This document shows, piece after piece, positions 10,805 to 21,897 of a DNA stretch of 64,000 nucleotides. Origin of the DNA: Diphasiastrum complanatum (lineage: Eukaryota > Streptophyta > Lycopodiopsida > Lycopodiales > Lycopodiaceae). Below the pieces are notes generated by a model. The model saw nothing but the letters and a program-made list of their open reading frames with translations. It was not told where the DNA came from and made no database searches. The stretch is taken from the NCBI GenBank assembly GCA_029204225.1, contig CM055105.1:52255047-52319046 (forward strand), given 5' to 3'. The position numbers and the translations under genes are program-made. The first letter of the stretch is position 1. Every line of letters starts with the position of its first letter.

Positions 10805-12375
10805 GGATGAACCTCCATTAATTTGGTGCTAGCAATGTGCACATCCGAGTGTATGAGTTCAAGAGGATGAGATGACTTTGTGATGGAGTTAGGAAACACC
10901 TTCTTATGTGCCTTGGATAAGGCACAAGCTTCACAAACCTTGTCTTCCTTCCCAATAGACCTTGGTAGGCCTAAAGCATACTCCTCCTTGATCATAGCCT
11001 CCATGGAACCCGAGTTGACATGTCCAAGTCTTTTGTGCCATAAAGTAAAGATAGATATCTTGCTCTTCTCGGCCAACATGACAACATTAGTATCCACAAA
11101 TGCATCCAGCTTATAAAGTTTGCCAAGTCTAGTGCCCTTAGCCACTATCTTACCCTTCTTCTTGATGAAACATTCATTTGAAGCAAAGCCAACATTGAAA
11201 CCATTGTCTACCATTTGGCCAACACTTAGTAGATTCTTTGTTATTGTAGGAATGTACAAAACACCTTCTATGTTGATCTTTTTGGAAGATCCTAAGCAAA
11301 GGGGAATGCTACCAACTCCTTCAATCTTACAAGCTTCATCATTTGCTGTATAGATAGACTTTATAGGTCCATCATAAGGTAAGAGAGAAGAGAAAAACTC
11401 CCTTTTACTAGTCATGTGTGAACTAGCACCCGAGTCAATCCACCAAGGATCTTCTCCTTTGAAGCTTGTTGAAGAAAATATGGACATCATGAGAGAGTCC
11501 TCATGTGAACTCTCCTCCTCCTCCTCTTTGCTCATGTTGGCTTGGCTTTGATCTTGCTTCCTCTTGAAGCATTCCGAGGCATAATGCCCCATCTTGCTAC
11601 AATAGTAGCACTTTACCTTTGATTTGTCCTTCTTGACTTTGGTGGTTGATGGAGATACCTTTGGGGGTCCTTCTTGATCCTCAAGCTTTGTAGACTTCTT
11701 GAATGTTGATCCTTTGCCTTTGGACTTGCCTTTGCCTTTGGTGAAGAGAGCTTGGTCATCTCCACCTTGGATGGAAAGCCTATCCATCCTCTCTTGCATT
11801 TGGCTCCTTCTTGATTCCTCGGCCATGAGTGTGCCTTGGAGTTCTTCAAGTATGGGTAGCTTACCCATAATTGCATATCCCTGAACCAAATTGTCAAATT
11901 CAAAGCTTAGTCCATTCAATATGAGTTGAACAAGCTCTTCATCCTTGATAGGGTCACCTATAAAGGCTAGCTCTTTGTTCAATTCCTTTACTCTTAGGAC
12001 AAAAGTATGTGCACTCTCTCCTTTCTTTTGATAGCTTCTATAGATTTGATTCTTCAAAGCTAACATTCTAGTTTGGTTCTTGGATTCATAGACCTTTTGC
12101 AAAGTCTCCCAAGCATCTTGAGCTGAAGTGCAATCTCGTACCTCTCTTAAGAGTTCATTTGCAACATTCATTTTTATGCAATGTAGTGCAACATTGCACC
12201 TCTTGATGTATTTGGCTTTTTCTTGAGGATGAATAGGTTCACCCTCCTTACCATTTACAATTTCCATCAGATCTTGCATGATCATGATAGATTCCATTCT
12301 AACTTTCCATATGGAATAGTTAGTTTTGTTGAGCCTTTCATTAGTATCCAAAAGATATGCATTTATAGATGCCAT
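10795..12375 (-). CDS. copia1 Gag, protease and pre-integrase (526 codons)
   Basis: The ATG at 12375 begins MASINAYLLDTNERLNKTNY, the usual start of plant copia Gag (UBN2-type core, residues about 1-190). A basic linker and the CCHC knuckle CYYCSKMGHYASEC follow (about residue 250), then the protease WWIDSGASSHMT with intact D-S-G-A (about residue 310), LYIPTITKNLLSVG, and the pre-integrase WHKRLGHVN with CEACALSKAHKKVF. The frame overlaps the integrase-RT ORF by about 10 bases but in another phase. Whether this is a programmed frameshift or simple decay cannot be told from one copy; single-ORF relatives make decay more likely. Confidence 0.9.
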   Translation of the reverse strand: MASINAYLLDTNERLNKTNYSIWKVRMESIMIMQDLMEIVNGKEGEPIHPQEKAKYIKRCNVALHCIKMNVANELLREVRDCTSAQDAWETLQKVYESKNQTRMLALKNQIYRSYQKKGESAHTFVLRVKELNKELAFIGDPIKDEELVQLILNGLSFEFDNLVQGYAIMGKLPILEELQGTLMAEESRRSQMQERMDRLSIQGGDDQALFTKGKGKSKGKGSTFKKSTKLEDQEGPPKVSPSTTKVKKDKSKVKCYYCSKMGHYASECFKRKQDQSQANMSKEEEEESSHEDSLMMSIFSSTSFKGEDPWWIDSGASSHMTSKREFFSSLLPYDGPIKSIYTANDEACKIEGVGSIPLCLGSSKKINIEGVLYIPTITKNLLSVGQMVDNGFNVGFASNECFIKKKGKIVAKGTRLGKLYKLDAFVDTNVVMLAEKSKISIFTLWHKRLGHVNSGSMEAMIKEEYALGLPRSIGKEDKVCEACALSKAHKKVFPNSITKSSHPLELIHSDVHIASTKLMEVHPCF

Positions 12376-13173
12376 CTAGTCTCCTAATCAAGGACTTGAC
12401 ACAAATGAAGGTTACTTCTATTGATTTGATTGAAGGTCTACCTTATCCCACTTCTTAGGGACCTGAAAAGATCAGTAATAGAATTCCTATAAAGATCTAA
12501 GAATGATCTCTAACAGAATCAAATCATAGAATACTAGAAACAATGCACTTGCTTGATTGAAGTAGACAATACTAGTAGAATTGTCCCTCTTTCTATAAAG
12601 AACATTAAAGCTTCCAAATGATCTGATCAAGAGTGAATTTCAACAACCTAATATACTTTCAAAATCACTTGTAAAAGATCTAAATGGAACTTAATGAGGA
12701 TGCAACACAATCTACTATCCAATCACAAGCAAAAAATGATCAAAATTGATGAAAAATTGATCTAATTTGGTGCATAAGTCAAGCAATGGTTGGACTGAAC
12801 CTAAATCACTTTAGAAGGTGTCTACTACACCTTAGAACAACCTTGAAGAGTCCCCAAAACTCTGATCTTCCCTCTCCTTGAATGCTAGAAAGCCTCCTCT
12901 ATGAAATCACCTCCAAAACTTGCTTAGAAATCAATGCTTGGAGCAAGCAAAACTTGCTATCTTGGTAATGTGAATTGAATTCAACTTTGCCTCTAGTTTT
13001 AGACACCTAAACACCTGCAAATGAAGTCACACAACACCAATCTCCAATGTATTTGACTCACTTTGAGTTCTAGAATCAATACTAGATGCTAAGATCCAAT
13101 CTACACAAGATTTAGATCAAAAATTGTGATCAAATTGAATGAAAACCAAGGATTTAGCTCATTTCAGCCTTTA
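12376..13173 (-). other. copia1 untranslated leader between LTR and gag
   Basis: About 800 bases separate the primer site from the gag ATG. No credible ORF, hairpin or inserted element was recognised. Long leaders of this kind occur in plant copia elements and usually hold dimerisation and packaging signals; none is individually identified here. Confidence 0.7.
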
Positions 13174-13186
13174 GGCTCTGATACCA
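13174..13186 (-). other. copia1 primer-binding site
   Basis: On the minus strand this reads TGGTATCAGAGCC, the match to the initiator-Met tRNA 3' end used by most plant copia elements. It directly follows the LTR terminus ACA, which fixes the inner LTR boundary. Confidence 0.95.
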
Positions 13187-13867
13187 TGTAAAAATTACAG
13201 CAAATAAGGATCCTAAAACACTTGAAATGATGAGGGAAACAATAAATTATGATTTCATAAGATTAGCACAAGTTGAACCATCAAAATCCATCAAAAAACT
13301 ATGCTTGAACCTCACTAAATGGCCCAAATCCTTGAAGAAGGCTTCACACGTGTGAAAGTCGGCCTCCCACAGTCTGAGTATTGTACACCAGACCTACATT
13401 CAATCCTATAATCATTAGTAATCACAAGTACTCAAACAATTATGAACATAGAGAGCAATTGCACCATTATGAGAGAAAAAACATGAAATTGCTTGATTGA
13501 TTTTGGTGAGATATCATCACCTATATATACATGATCCATCACAGTTTTGGGCAGGTATGAGTAGCCCTAAACCAATCCCTAATGCTAATTTTGGTGGATC
13601 TTTCATCCCTACCAGGTTAGGGTTGGAATCTTGGAGATCCCTTAACAATGCAAAAATTACCAAAAATAGCTCCTATTTTTTCTCCCTTGTATCTAAGCAT
13701 AATTTGGACTCATTCCAAAGGTTCTAACACTTAGGTCTACTTGAGAACATCCTTATGAATGAAATCCTATGCTATTTGGCACGTGTGACAAGCCACATCA
13801 TGACCATCTAACTATTTACAAGTCATATGACCAAAACTAGTCAAGCTGGAATTGTGAATTTTTAACA
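13187..13867 (-). mobile_element. copia1 5' LTR (681 bp)
   Basis: On the minus strand it begins TGTTAAAAATTC and ends GTAATTTTTACA, giving the short TG...CA inverted ends of an LTR. A TATATATAGG promoter-like box lies at about 13521-13530 on the minus strand. It also contains two CACGTG-centred sites, GGCACGTGTGACA near 13779 and the palindrome CTTCACACGTGTGAAAG at 13342-13358. No partner LTR is present in the window. Confidence 0.9.
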
Positions 13868-13879
13868 AACCTGGGTTAA

Positions 13880-14050
13880 AATCCCTAAGGATTTGAAGGT
13901 ACTCCGGACGAAAAAAATGCCATAAGCTATCTCCTCGATATAGCAGACCTTATAAGGTTGTAAAGAAAATCAACCCGGTCGCGTTTCAGCTAGATCTTTC
14001 GATTGGGGTTGGGGTTCATCCTATTTACCATGTAAGTCGTTTAAAAGAAC
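13880..14050 (+). pseudogene. gypsy integrase C-terminal fragment
   Basis: With one frame adjustment the plus strand reads SRPYKVVKKINPVAFQLDL followed by GVHPIYHVSRLKERPY. This matches the end of chromovirus-like integrases and resembles gypsy3 at 37930-38030 ([29 protein letters not shown]). It is only about 170 bp long and lies immediately before sequence that belongs upstream of it in an intact element. Confidence 0.8.
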
Positions 14051-14054
14051 GACC

Positions 14055-14131
14055 TTATAATATTTTAATAATATAAACTACATCTTGCACGAATTCGTAA
14101 AAGGTCTTTTTGGAGCTCAAAACTCCTCTAA
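14055..14131 (-). mobile_element. Fragment of the 26751-27123 MITE family
   Basis: About 77 bp matches, in reverse orientation, the left terminal part of the MITE at 26751-26830, from the TTAGAGGAGTTTTGAGCTCC end through the TGCAAGATGT and TTATATTATTAAAATATTATAA region. Only one terminus is present. Confidence 0.75.
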
Positions 14132-14329
14132 TGTTCTTTTATTGAGTATAGGACAAGAATCCGATGAATTATGATTGACGAATTATAGTTCAGATTCTAG
14201 TTATGCTTGATCGGTTAAAAGTAAGGATTACCTGCATGATCAAAAGATTAGTTAAGATATGTATTCATATTTTAGCAATCTCCTCGGAGAGGATGTTACC
14301 TTTGATGGAGATTGAGTTATAGTAAGCAT

Positions 14330-14560
14330 TTGGCTACCGGTTATAGCTCGTTTATGCTTATGTAGGGATATGAGCCTAAGTCACCCATTGCGGTTGAGAC
14401 TCGGTCGATCAAGTTTCAGAAAGTAGCGGATTTTCTACATGATAAATAGGAAATGCTACAGATTGCATGTGAGAATGTCTAGTGTACCCAGGATGGGAAT
14501 CGACATTATGCAAGTCTGAAAACATTACCGAGAGACTTCCAAGTGGGGGGTTGGGTATTT
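14330..14560 (+). pseudogene. gypsy integrase fragment out of order
   Basis: With in-frame stops the plus strand reads FMLM, GYEPKSPIAVETRS, KVADFLHDK and EMLQIACENV, matching gypsy3 at about 37650-37800 (FMLMYGFQPRSPISVG and following). In an intact element this part precedes the segment at 13880-14050, so a rearrangement has swapped their order. The fragment ends at a (GA)n tract. Confidence 0.78.

Positions 14561-14563
<3 letters not shown>

Positions 14564-14600
<37 letters not shown>
14564..14600. repeat. (GA)n microsatellite
   Basis: An uninterrupted GA run of about 37 bases directly after the gypsy integrase fragment. Confidence 0.97.
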
Positions 14601-14602
<2 letters not shown>

Positions 14603-15097
14603 AAATAAAATAAGACTATATATTATCTATATATAAATTTTTTATTCTATGAGTTTTCGTATTAATATTTTTTATTACATTTTTAATATTTAAAATAGCT
14701 CAATTATCAATTTATAGTTATATGATTATATATATACATATATATATTTGTTATGGTTTACATTAGTTATAGTTTTATTTAATTTTCATATTTTTTTGAA
14801 TTTTCTATACATATAATAATTGTCCCAAATTTGTTTTTGATTTTTTAATATTTTTATAGTTTTTTTAAAATGCTGTTATATTTTTATAAAAGTTTATAAT
14901 GATGTATCTAATTTGTAATATGTTGTTTAGTTAAATTTTTAGTTTTAAATTTTTATGATTTCAAATGATCTTTTACAAATCTATGTATTAAATGCTACTA
15001 ATTTTTCTAATTTAAATTGAATCATTTTTTGAATTACTTTATTTAATTGATAATTTGTACATACATTAGAATTGATTAGAATTTATAAATAACAAAA
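14601..15097. other. Very AT-rich spacer before Helitron A
   Basis: About 500 bp of T- and A-rich DNA with no ORF, hairpin or repeat that I can name. Its last base before the Helitron end is A (15097), as expected for Helitron insertion between A and T. Confidence 0.6.
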
Positions 15098-15162
15098 TCT
15101 ATATTAATTAAAATAATAGCGTTTCGCGGGCAGCTCACGCTGCCCGCTAACGCGTGACGGGC
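15098..15162 (+). other. Helitron A 5' terminus with subterminal palindrome
   Basis: TCTATATTAATTAAAATAAT is followed by the perfect 9-bp palindrome GCGGGCAGC-TCAC-GCTGCCCGC and then TAACGCG. The same arrangement occurs at 20646 with a few substitutions. Shared termini at two places with different downstream content mark a transposon end rather than chance. Confidence 0.85.
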
Positions 15163-15406
15163 CCGTGTAACACGCTGCCCGTGTAACACCTTCGTTTACA
15201 TGTAACACGTTCATTTATTGCATGTCACGTCCGTCACGTCCATTTACTGCATTTCGCCTTTCGCCTCGTCATGTTGGTTGTTGTTTCAGCTGTCGCTGCT
15301 CCTGTTTTTGATTTGAAGGTGCATCAAAACTTTTGTCATGCATCGTATCAGAGATCAAGAGGTCATCTAATCGTTCTAACTTCCGATCAACAATGTTGAT
15401 GACGTC

Positions 15407-15862
15407 TCAAAGTTGATCGTAAGCACTTCGGAGTTCGGAGTTGAACATACCCAGACGTGTTTGCTGACTTGTCAAACTCTGCAAATAGGACCCCAGAAAG
15501 ACCTGCTCGTTGAAAACCCCTGGTGAGATTTGAAGAGCTCTGTATGAGCCATTGTTGAAAGCCCATGTCCGACCTACATTGAGGCCCAGTTTCACAGCTT
15601 GATCCATCAACGTGCTCACTTGAGCTCTGGATTGCGTCTCTGCAGCGAAATACATCATCCAGTACGCATTGAATCCATTCACGTACAGTGCACGCCCATG
15701 TACAACAAATTGGATTCTCTTGGTTTGCACAAAACCTCCTTGGGAATAATAAGAAGCGAGAGAACCAAGAGCTCTGCTCCCGAAAAGAAGAATAGCTAGC
15801 AAAATAGATCGGAGTAAGCTCCTACTCTCATTGATAGAAAATTTGAGAGTTGGTTTTCCCAT
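15407..15862 (-). pseudogene. Endo-beta-1,4-mannanase N-terminal fragment (GH5)
   Basis: The 151-codon minus-strand frame has an N-terminal hydrophobic segment (about residues 16-35, SLLRSILLAILLFGSRALG), consistent with a secretion signal. It then has the plant mannan endo-1,4-beta-mannosidase signature VQTKRIQFVVHGRALYVNG, FNAYWMMYFA, LGLNVGRTWAFNNGSYRALQ and SPGVFNEQVF. Plant mannanases hydrolyse cell-wall mannans and are about 400 residues long. Here only the first quarter is present; after VFNEQVF the residues no longer match and a stop follows, so both catalytic glutamates of the GH5 barrel are missing. The sharp end of similarity may be an exon edge. It lies inside Helitron A in the opposite orientation, which fits gene capture. 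Confidence 0.85.
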
Positions 15863-16343
15863 TTTGAGCTGCTGCTTTTTTTTGAACCGAGGTTGTTTCT
15901 ATAGTTTGATCATATCCAATGGTGTACGTAGCTCAATACAACGGTGTTCACGCACTCTTCTGATGTATATTTTATATACCCAACAGCACTAACGCGTCTA
16001 TAGACATCCTTTATGGTTGAATTAGGCAGTATTTCTTGGGTAGGAGATTTAACTTACACACGTTAGTTCTTCTGCAGTATGCTTTTTGAACTTCTAGTTT
16101 TGGTGAGAGCTTAAGTAGAACTCAGCTGGCCCACAATTTTGGGCAAGCGTGAGCACTTCAGGTAGCACAATATGTTGATTTAATCGTCAATATATAAAAC
16201 CTTGTCTTGATATTTACATGAAACAAGTAGTGAACAATGTTACACCAATGAAGGTGGAATTGTTTGTTTGAGAACCCTGATAGTTCGGGATTAGACAAAA
16301 AAGAAATATACATGATGTTAAATGAACCCCCACCCTTCCCCTT

Positions 16344-16348
<5 letters not shown>
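15863..16348. other. Helitron A interior, upstream of the mannanase fragment
   Basis: No ORF of note. It may be captured promoter sequence of the mannanase gene, since it lies upstream of that ATG and contains a TATA-like run near 15970, but this cannot be shown from sequence alone. Confidence 0.4.
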
Positions 16349-16384
<36 letters not shown>

Positions 16385-16394
16385 TCTCTCTCCC
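16349..16394. repeat. (CT)n microsatellite
   Basis: About 46 bases of CT with two short interruptions, inside Helitron A. Confidence 0.95.
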
Positions 16395-16499
16395 TAGAAC
16401 TCATTTACAGGTTCAAGTGCATTTTCACATCATGCACTAAGGTTGCAGCAACAACATACATGAGGATGGATGATGTAAATCTACAAGGGCTAATCAAGA

Positions 16500-17400
16500 G
16501 AGAGCCATAGATGAGGAGCTGGAGCTGCAAACGGAAATTATGCTGGAGCTAGAAATGGAGATGGAGTTTATGCGCCTGAAGCTGGAGTTGGAGCTGGAGA
16601 AAATTACATTTATGTTTTTTATGTTTCTTTGTGTATGTCTTTATGTCCAGAGCGCCCATCACCCATAGGCTTTCTCCCTCATTTGTTTACAACATCAAAG
16701 AAACCATAGGCATGTGTGTGCAATGGCTTCTCCCATGTACAAACCTCTGTAAACAATGTTAAGTATTTTTTATGTTTATGTTTTTTATTTGTTCGTGTAT
16801 GTGTTTAAGGTAAAGCGCAGGCAATGCTTGGCAAATATGTGTATCCAACATTAGATGTACCAATGCATATCTAATGTATCCATACACATCAAATCCCCTA
16901 TCCCCTGTTGGGCACCAGTGGTGCACCACACAAAATATGTACAGTAGAATACAAGGTGGGAGCTCAATCCATATGCAAACAAGTAAATAAGTGTGTAACA
17001 TATACAATTGTAAAGGTAAAAAGTGGGTTGCAATGAACTGCGAAAATATCGAAAACCATATGAGTACACGGTCACAACCCGTAGAACCCGTAGTAGGCCT
17101 AGAAGTCTAAAACCTAATGTGTCGGCAACCTACTAATATTGTTTTGAGGCAATTAAAAATATTTCATCATCCACAAGTCTAAGAACCTATTTTACGTTGT
17201 CTACAACTTAGCCATTAATTATCTAAATTCTATGGTCCTATCATACTTCCAATGGTATCGGGTGGTAAGATCGGGTGTGTTAGAATGATGAATGACTACA
17301 ATTGAAGTTTATTGGCTGGTATAAAAAATAGACTACACACAGATGTTCAATTGGGTATTTGATTTGATGTGTTGCAATATCCTACAGTACGTGAAAATGT
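16500..17400. other. Helitron A interior, low-complexity start, otherwise unassigned
   Basis: At 16510-16605 the plus strand carries repeated GGAGCTGGAG-like steps that would encode a Glu/Leu-rich helix (DEELELQTEIMLELEMEMEF); no start or family can be assigned. From 16600 to 17400 only short frames are present and nothing is recognised. Confidence 0.4.
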
Positions 17401-17499
17401 CAGAAACAAGCAACAGTGTGATTAATTTGGAACCACGGCAAATGGAAGACATCTATAAGAGTCCAGAATATGAAGACGTAATGTATGGGAGAATGAGAA

Positions 17500-18445
17500 A
17501 ATGAGGGATGATGACATCGGTATTCAATGCACGAGGAATGCACTGCAAAAGAGAGGTTTAGCTACTTCAGAAGGAGTGCATATAAATTCCCCCTACCAAA
17601 CGCTAGAAATGGAGTCAAGATGTGAGAGGATAAAGAGGCTTGCACGACAAAGAAGTGCCAAAAGAAGGATAATGAATGATAATATGCCAGATATGAGAAT
17701 ATGTTCAACCACTGCAAGTGTAACGCCAGAGCAAATACAAAGCAACCCCTCTTATACAACACCTGATGTGGAATCAAGGTCGGAAAAGAGGAGAAGACTT
17801 GCTCGCTGACGACAAGTGAACCATAAGGTTCTAAGATCACTATTTCATGTAGAAAGTAGAACAATGGAAATGGGCAATGTAGCGAACTTGGTTCAAGAAG
17901 TCTCGCCCAAAGAGACATCTTCTACTTTTCAACGAGATCAACGTTGGGATATTAGAAACAAGAGTGCACTCTACAACGACAATGGCGACACTAGAGCAAA
18001 TATGATACCATCCTTCCTACAAAATGTCTGATGTGAAATCAAGGTTGGAAAAGAGGAGAAGACTTGATCGCCGATGACAAGCAAAGCATAAGGTTCTAAG
18101 ATCACTATTTCATGTAGAAAATAGAACATTGGAAATGGGCAATGTAGCGGACTTGATTCAAGAAGTCTCGCCCGTAGAGACATCTTCTACTTTTCAAATA
18201 ACACCTTCAATTGGTTCTGAGGTCAACGTTGGGATATCAGAAACAAGAGTGCACTCTACAATGACAATGGTGACACCAGAGCAAATACGATACCATCCTT
18301 CCTACAAAACGCGTGATGTGGAATCAAGGTCGGAAAAGAGGAGAAGACTTGCCAGACGTAGGTGTGCAAAGCAAAAAGTTTTGGAATCACTCTTTCGATT
18401 GGAGAGTATGACAGAGATTGGTGTAAGAAGCACAGATCCTTGTAG
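17500..18445 (+). pseudogene. Helitron Rep-type N-terminal region with internal tandem repeats
   Basis: Three imperfect copies of a unit about 260-285 bp long start near 17731, 17993 and 18278. Each encodes TPEQI, then DVESRSEKRRRLARRR or a variant, then a tract containing NVADLVQEVSPVETSSTFQ. Arg-rich repeats of the type ESRSEKRRRLARRR are common in the N-terminal part of plant Helitron proteins. Frames break between repeats (stops near 17809 and 18031). No Rep HUH motif follows; the sequence passes almost directly to helicase motif II, so the replication-initiator nuclease is deleted. Confidence 0.65.
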
Positions 18446-18447
18446 TC

Positions 18448-19490
18448 TTGACCTTGCTCTTCAAAGAGGAAGAAGAAGTGCAATGCCTAGAATGTTTAAA
18501 GTTGCTCGCTCTAGGGAAACTGCCACATATCATGATTTTGATAGTATGGGATGAGCATCCAATAATGCACAAACACTCATTAGAGAGTGTTGATAGAAAT
18601 CCTCGTGATCTGTTATCATCAGATGCTCCTTTTGGTAGAATAACAGTTGTTCTTGGTGAAGATTTTCGGCAAATTTTGCCAGTGGTAAAAAGAGGTAGTC
18701 ATGCACAAATAGTAACAACATCACTTACGTTTTCACAACTGTGGAAAGATGTTGAAGTGCATCGGTTGAAAACAAACATGAGGGTAATGGGATTGGAAGG
18801 GAGTGATGTAAATGAGCAAGTTGACTTTGTTGAGTTTCTCTTGAGAGTTGGAGATGGTAGAGAGGAAACCTATATGCATCATGATTTGGAAAGTATTTGT
18901 TTACCAACTAATATGTGTCTTGGTATTCAGTCCTTGGATGATTTGATATCATTCACCTTTCCAAATATCATAGAGAATTTTAAAGATGTCGATTTTTGGA
19001 AGAATCTTGCAATATTGACTTGGTGAAATACAAATATACTCAAAATACAAATATTTACCCTGTTGAGTTCTTAAACATGTTACAACCAAGTGGTTGTCCA
19101 CCACATGTGTTGATTTTGAAGGTTGGCATGATAATAATGTTGTTGCGCTCATTGGCTTATCAACAAGGTCTTTGTAATGGCACAAGGCTTATTGTATGTA
19201 GATTGGGATGACAAATAATTGAGGTAGAGACTGTGAGTGGAAGAGAATTTGGGTGAAAGAGTTTTAATACCGCGTATTCCACTGGTTCCTACAAGCTCTG
19301 ATATGCCTTTTGATTTTGAGAGGTTGCAATTTCCTATACGAGCTGCCTTTGCAATGACCATCAACAAGGCCCAAGAACAGATGATGGAAGTGATTGGACT
19401 CTTTTGCCACGTCCAGTTTTTAGTCATGGACAACTATACATTGCACTATTGAGAGTGAGAAAGGCATCTTGCATACGAGCATTGGTGAAG
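18448..19490 (+). pseudogene. Helitron PIF1-like helicase remnant
   Basis: The open stretch 18448-19026 reads VWDEHPIMHKHSLESVDRN (motif II), then FGRITVVLGEDFRQILPVVK (motif III) and LTFSQLWKDVEVHRLKTNMR, which are diagnostic of plant Helitron helicases. After frameshifts the sequence continues with [40 protein letters not shown], then PIRAAFAMTINKAQEQ (the SQGQ of motif V/VI is AQEQ here) and a C-terminal YIALLRVRKAS. Walker A (motif I) and everything before motif II are missing. The helicase cannot function. Confidence 0.9.
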
Positions 19491-20425
<935 letters not shown>

Positions 20426-20617
20426 CATCGGTTGCCCACCATCGGCTAATTGTCACTGACAACTTTTGACCCAAACCATTGACCTTCGACCCAAACCATC
20501 GGCCATAATGGCCATTGCCCGTCCATTGTCCGCCTTCAATCATCAACTGCCCGCTCTGAGCATCATCCACATGTCTTGACCACAAGCCACCACCTAGATC
20601 GTCGGCCGTCCATTGCC

Positions 20618-20645
20618 CCCGTCATCGACGGGCACACTTTACTAG
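20618..20645 (+). other. Helitron A 3' terminus: hairpin and CTAG
   Basis: CCCGTC (20618-20623), loop ATC, GACGGG (20627-20632), then CACACTTTA and CTAG. Hairpin, spacing and tetranucleotide match the conserved Helitron 3' end that signals termination of rolling-circle transfer. Confidence 0.85.
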
Positions 20646-21014
20646 TCTATATTATATAAAATAATAATGCTTCGCGGGCAGCTCATGCTGCTCGCTAACG
20701 CGAGTAGCGTGAGCGGTGCCCGATCACTTTTTTTTTGAAATTTTTTTAGTGGCTTAACCAAAAAAAAGGGAGGGAGATCGCCTACGAACAATCATCGCTA
20801 TCCTTATTGTTAGCTCCAGCGTGAACATCTGCTGCAGTGCCGCGTTGTTTTTTCTGATTGATCTGGATTCTTCTTCTTTCGTATGTATGTCCTACTTCAG
20901 GAGCCTTGCTCTCCGCTGCACCATTGCCTACAGACGCTGCTTTGCGAGGAACATGACCATCTCCGACACAGCTCGCCCTCTGGATATGCGTTGGATGCAG
21001 GATGCCAGTAGACG

Positions 21015-21790
21015 GATGCATTGGCTGCTTTGGATAAGCTCAAGACTCCCGTCTGCATAGTGGGCTTTGGACTTGCTGCTCACACTACGGCAATCCACGC
21101 TTCCAAAGCTGAGTTGTGGCCTCTTCTCTTTGAAGAATGGATGGCAAATGCCATTGCTGCTGGTGGCCAACTCATCAGGTAGAAGCAGACACTATGATTG
21201 TGGCCACTGGTGCCGTTGCAAAGAGGCTCAACTTTCCAAGTTATGGAGAGATAGGTGGGTTTTTGTCGTCTATGATGCGGCTGCTCCGATCTTCAGAGGC
21301 AAGCCCCGGGCTGTGATTGGGGGTGGAGATTTAGCCATGGAGGAAGGCACTTTTTTAACAAAGTACGGATCCAAGGTTTACATTATTCATCGGAGGGATC
21401 AATTTTGTGCCAACAAGATCATGCAAAATAGAGCATCAACACACCCTAAGATCGAGGTTTTGTGGAATAGCGAAGTACAGGAGGCTTATGGAAATGAGAG
21501 AGGTCTTCTTGGGGGATTGAAAGTTAGAAATGTGCTAGCTGAGACCATCACAGATTTTCCAGTTGCTGGCCTCTTTTTTGCCATCGGCCGTGAACCTGCT
21601 ACAAAGTTTTTGAATGGGCAATTGAAGGTTGATGCTGATGGTTATGTGCTGACAAAGCCAGAGACTACACAAATAACTGTGTCAGGCGTATTTGCGGCAA
21701 GCGATGTTCAGGATAAGAAATGGTGACAGGTCGTCACTGTTGCTGGCATTGGTATATGTGGTCCTTCAGTCACTACCTCATCTTTTCTTG
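21015..21790 (+). pseudogene. NADPH-thioredoxin reductase (NTRA/NTRB type) fragment
   Basis: Across several frames the strand gives [20 protein letters not shown] (FAD-binding GxGxxA region, altered), [14 protein letters not shown], then after a large deletion [20 protein letters not shown]. The longest frame contains [20 protein letters not shown] (NADPH site), [52 protein letters not shown] and [12 protein letters not shown]. In functional enzymes the redox site is CAVCDGAAP; here the equivalent is FVVYDAAAP, so both redox cysteines are gone. A TGA follows KKW, where relatives have an arginine codon, consistent with CGA to TGA. No introns are visible, and an internal block after GGQL is missing. 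It is non-functional and probably Helitron cargo. Confidence 0.9.
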
Positions 21791-21897
21791 ATTGTTGGTA
21801 GGAGTGGGCTAAGAAAATGATAATTTTTTTATAAATGAAATGTACATTAACTGGACGATGAGAAACAATAAGTTCAAAATAAAATGGGATTCCCTAT

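Larger units (their letters stand above)
8578..13867 (-). mobile_element. copia1: Ty1/copia retrotransposon with 5' LTR, 3' end lost
   Basis: On the minus strand: 5' LTR (13867-13187), primer site (13186-13174), leader, gag-protease-pre-integrase (12375-10795), then integrase, RT and RNase H (10804-8579). Integrase before RT defines Ty1/copia. Coding damage is light: one frame change between gag-pro and integrase-RT, and one within RNase H. The element stops inside RNase H after HARSKHIE, where gypsy1 gag begins, so the end of RNase H, polypurine tract and 3' LTR are missing. The right flank of the 5' LTR is AACCT; no second flank survives for a target-site comparison. Confidence 0.94.
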
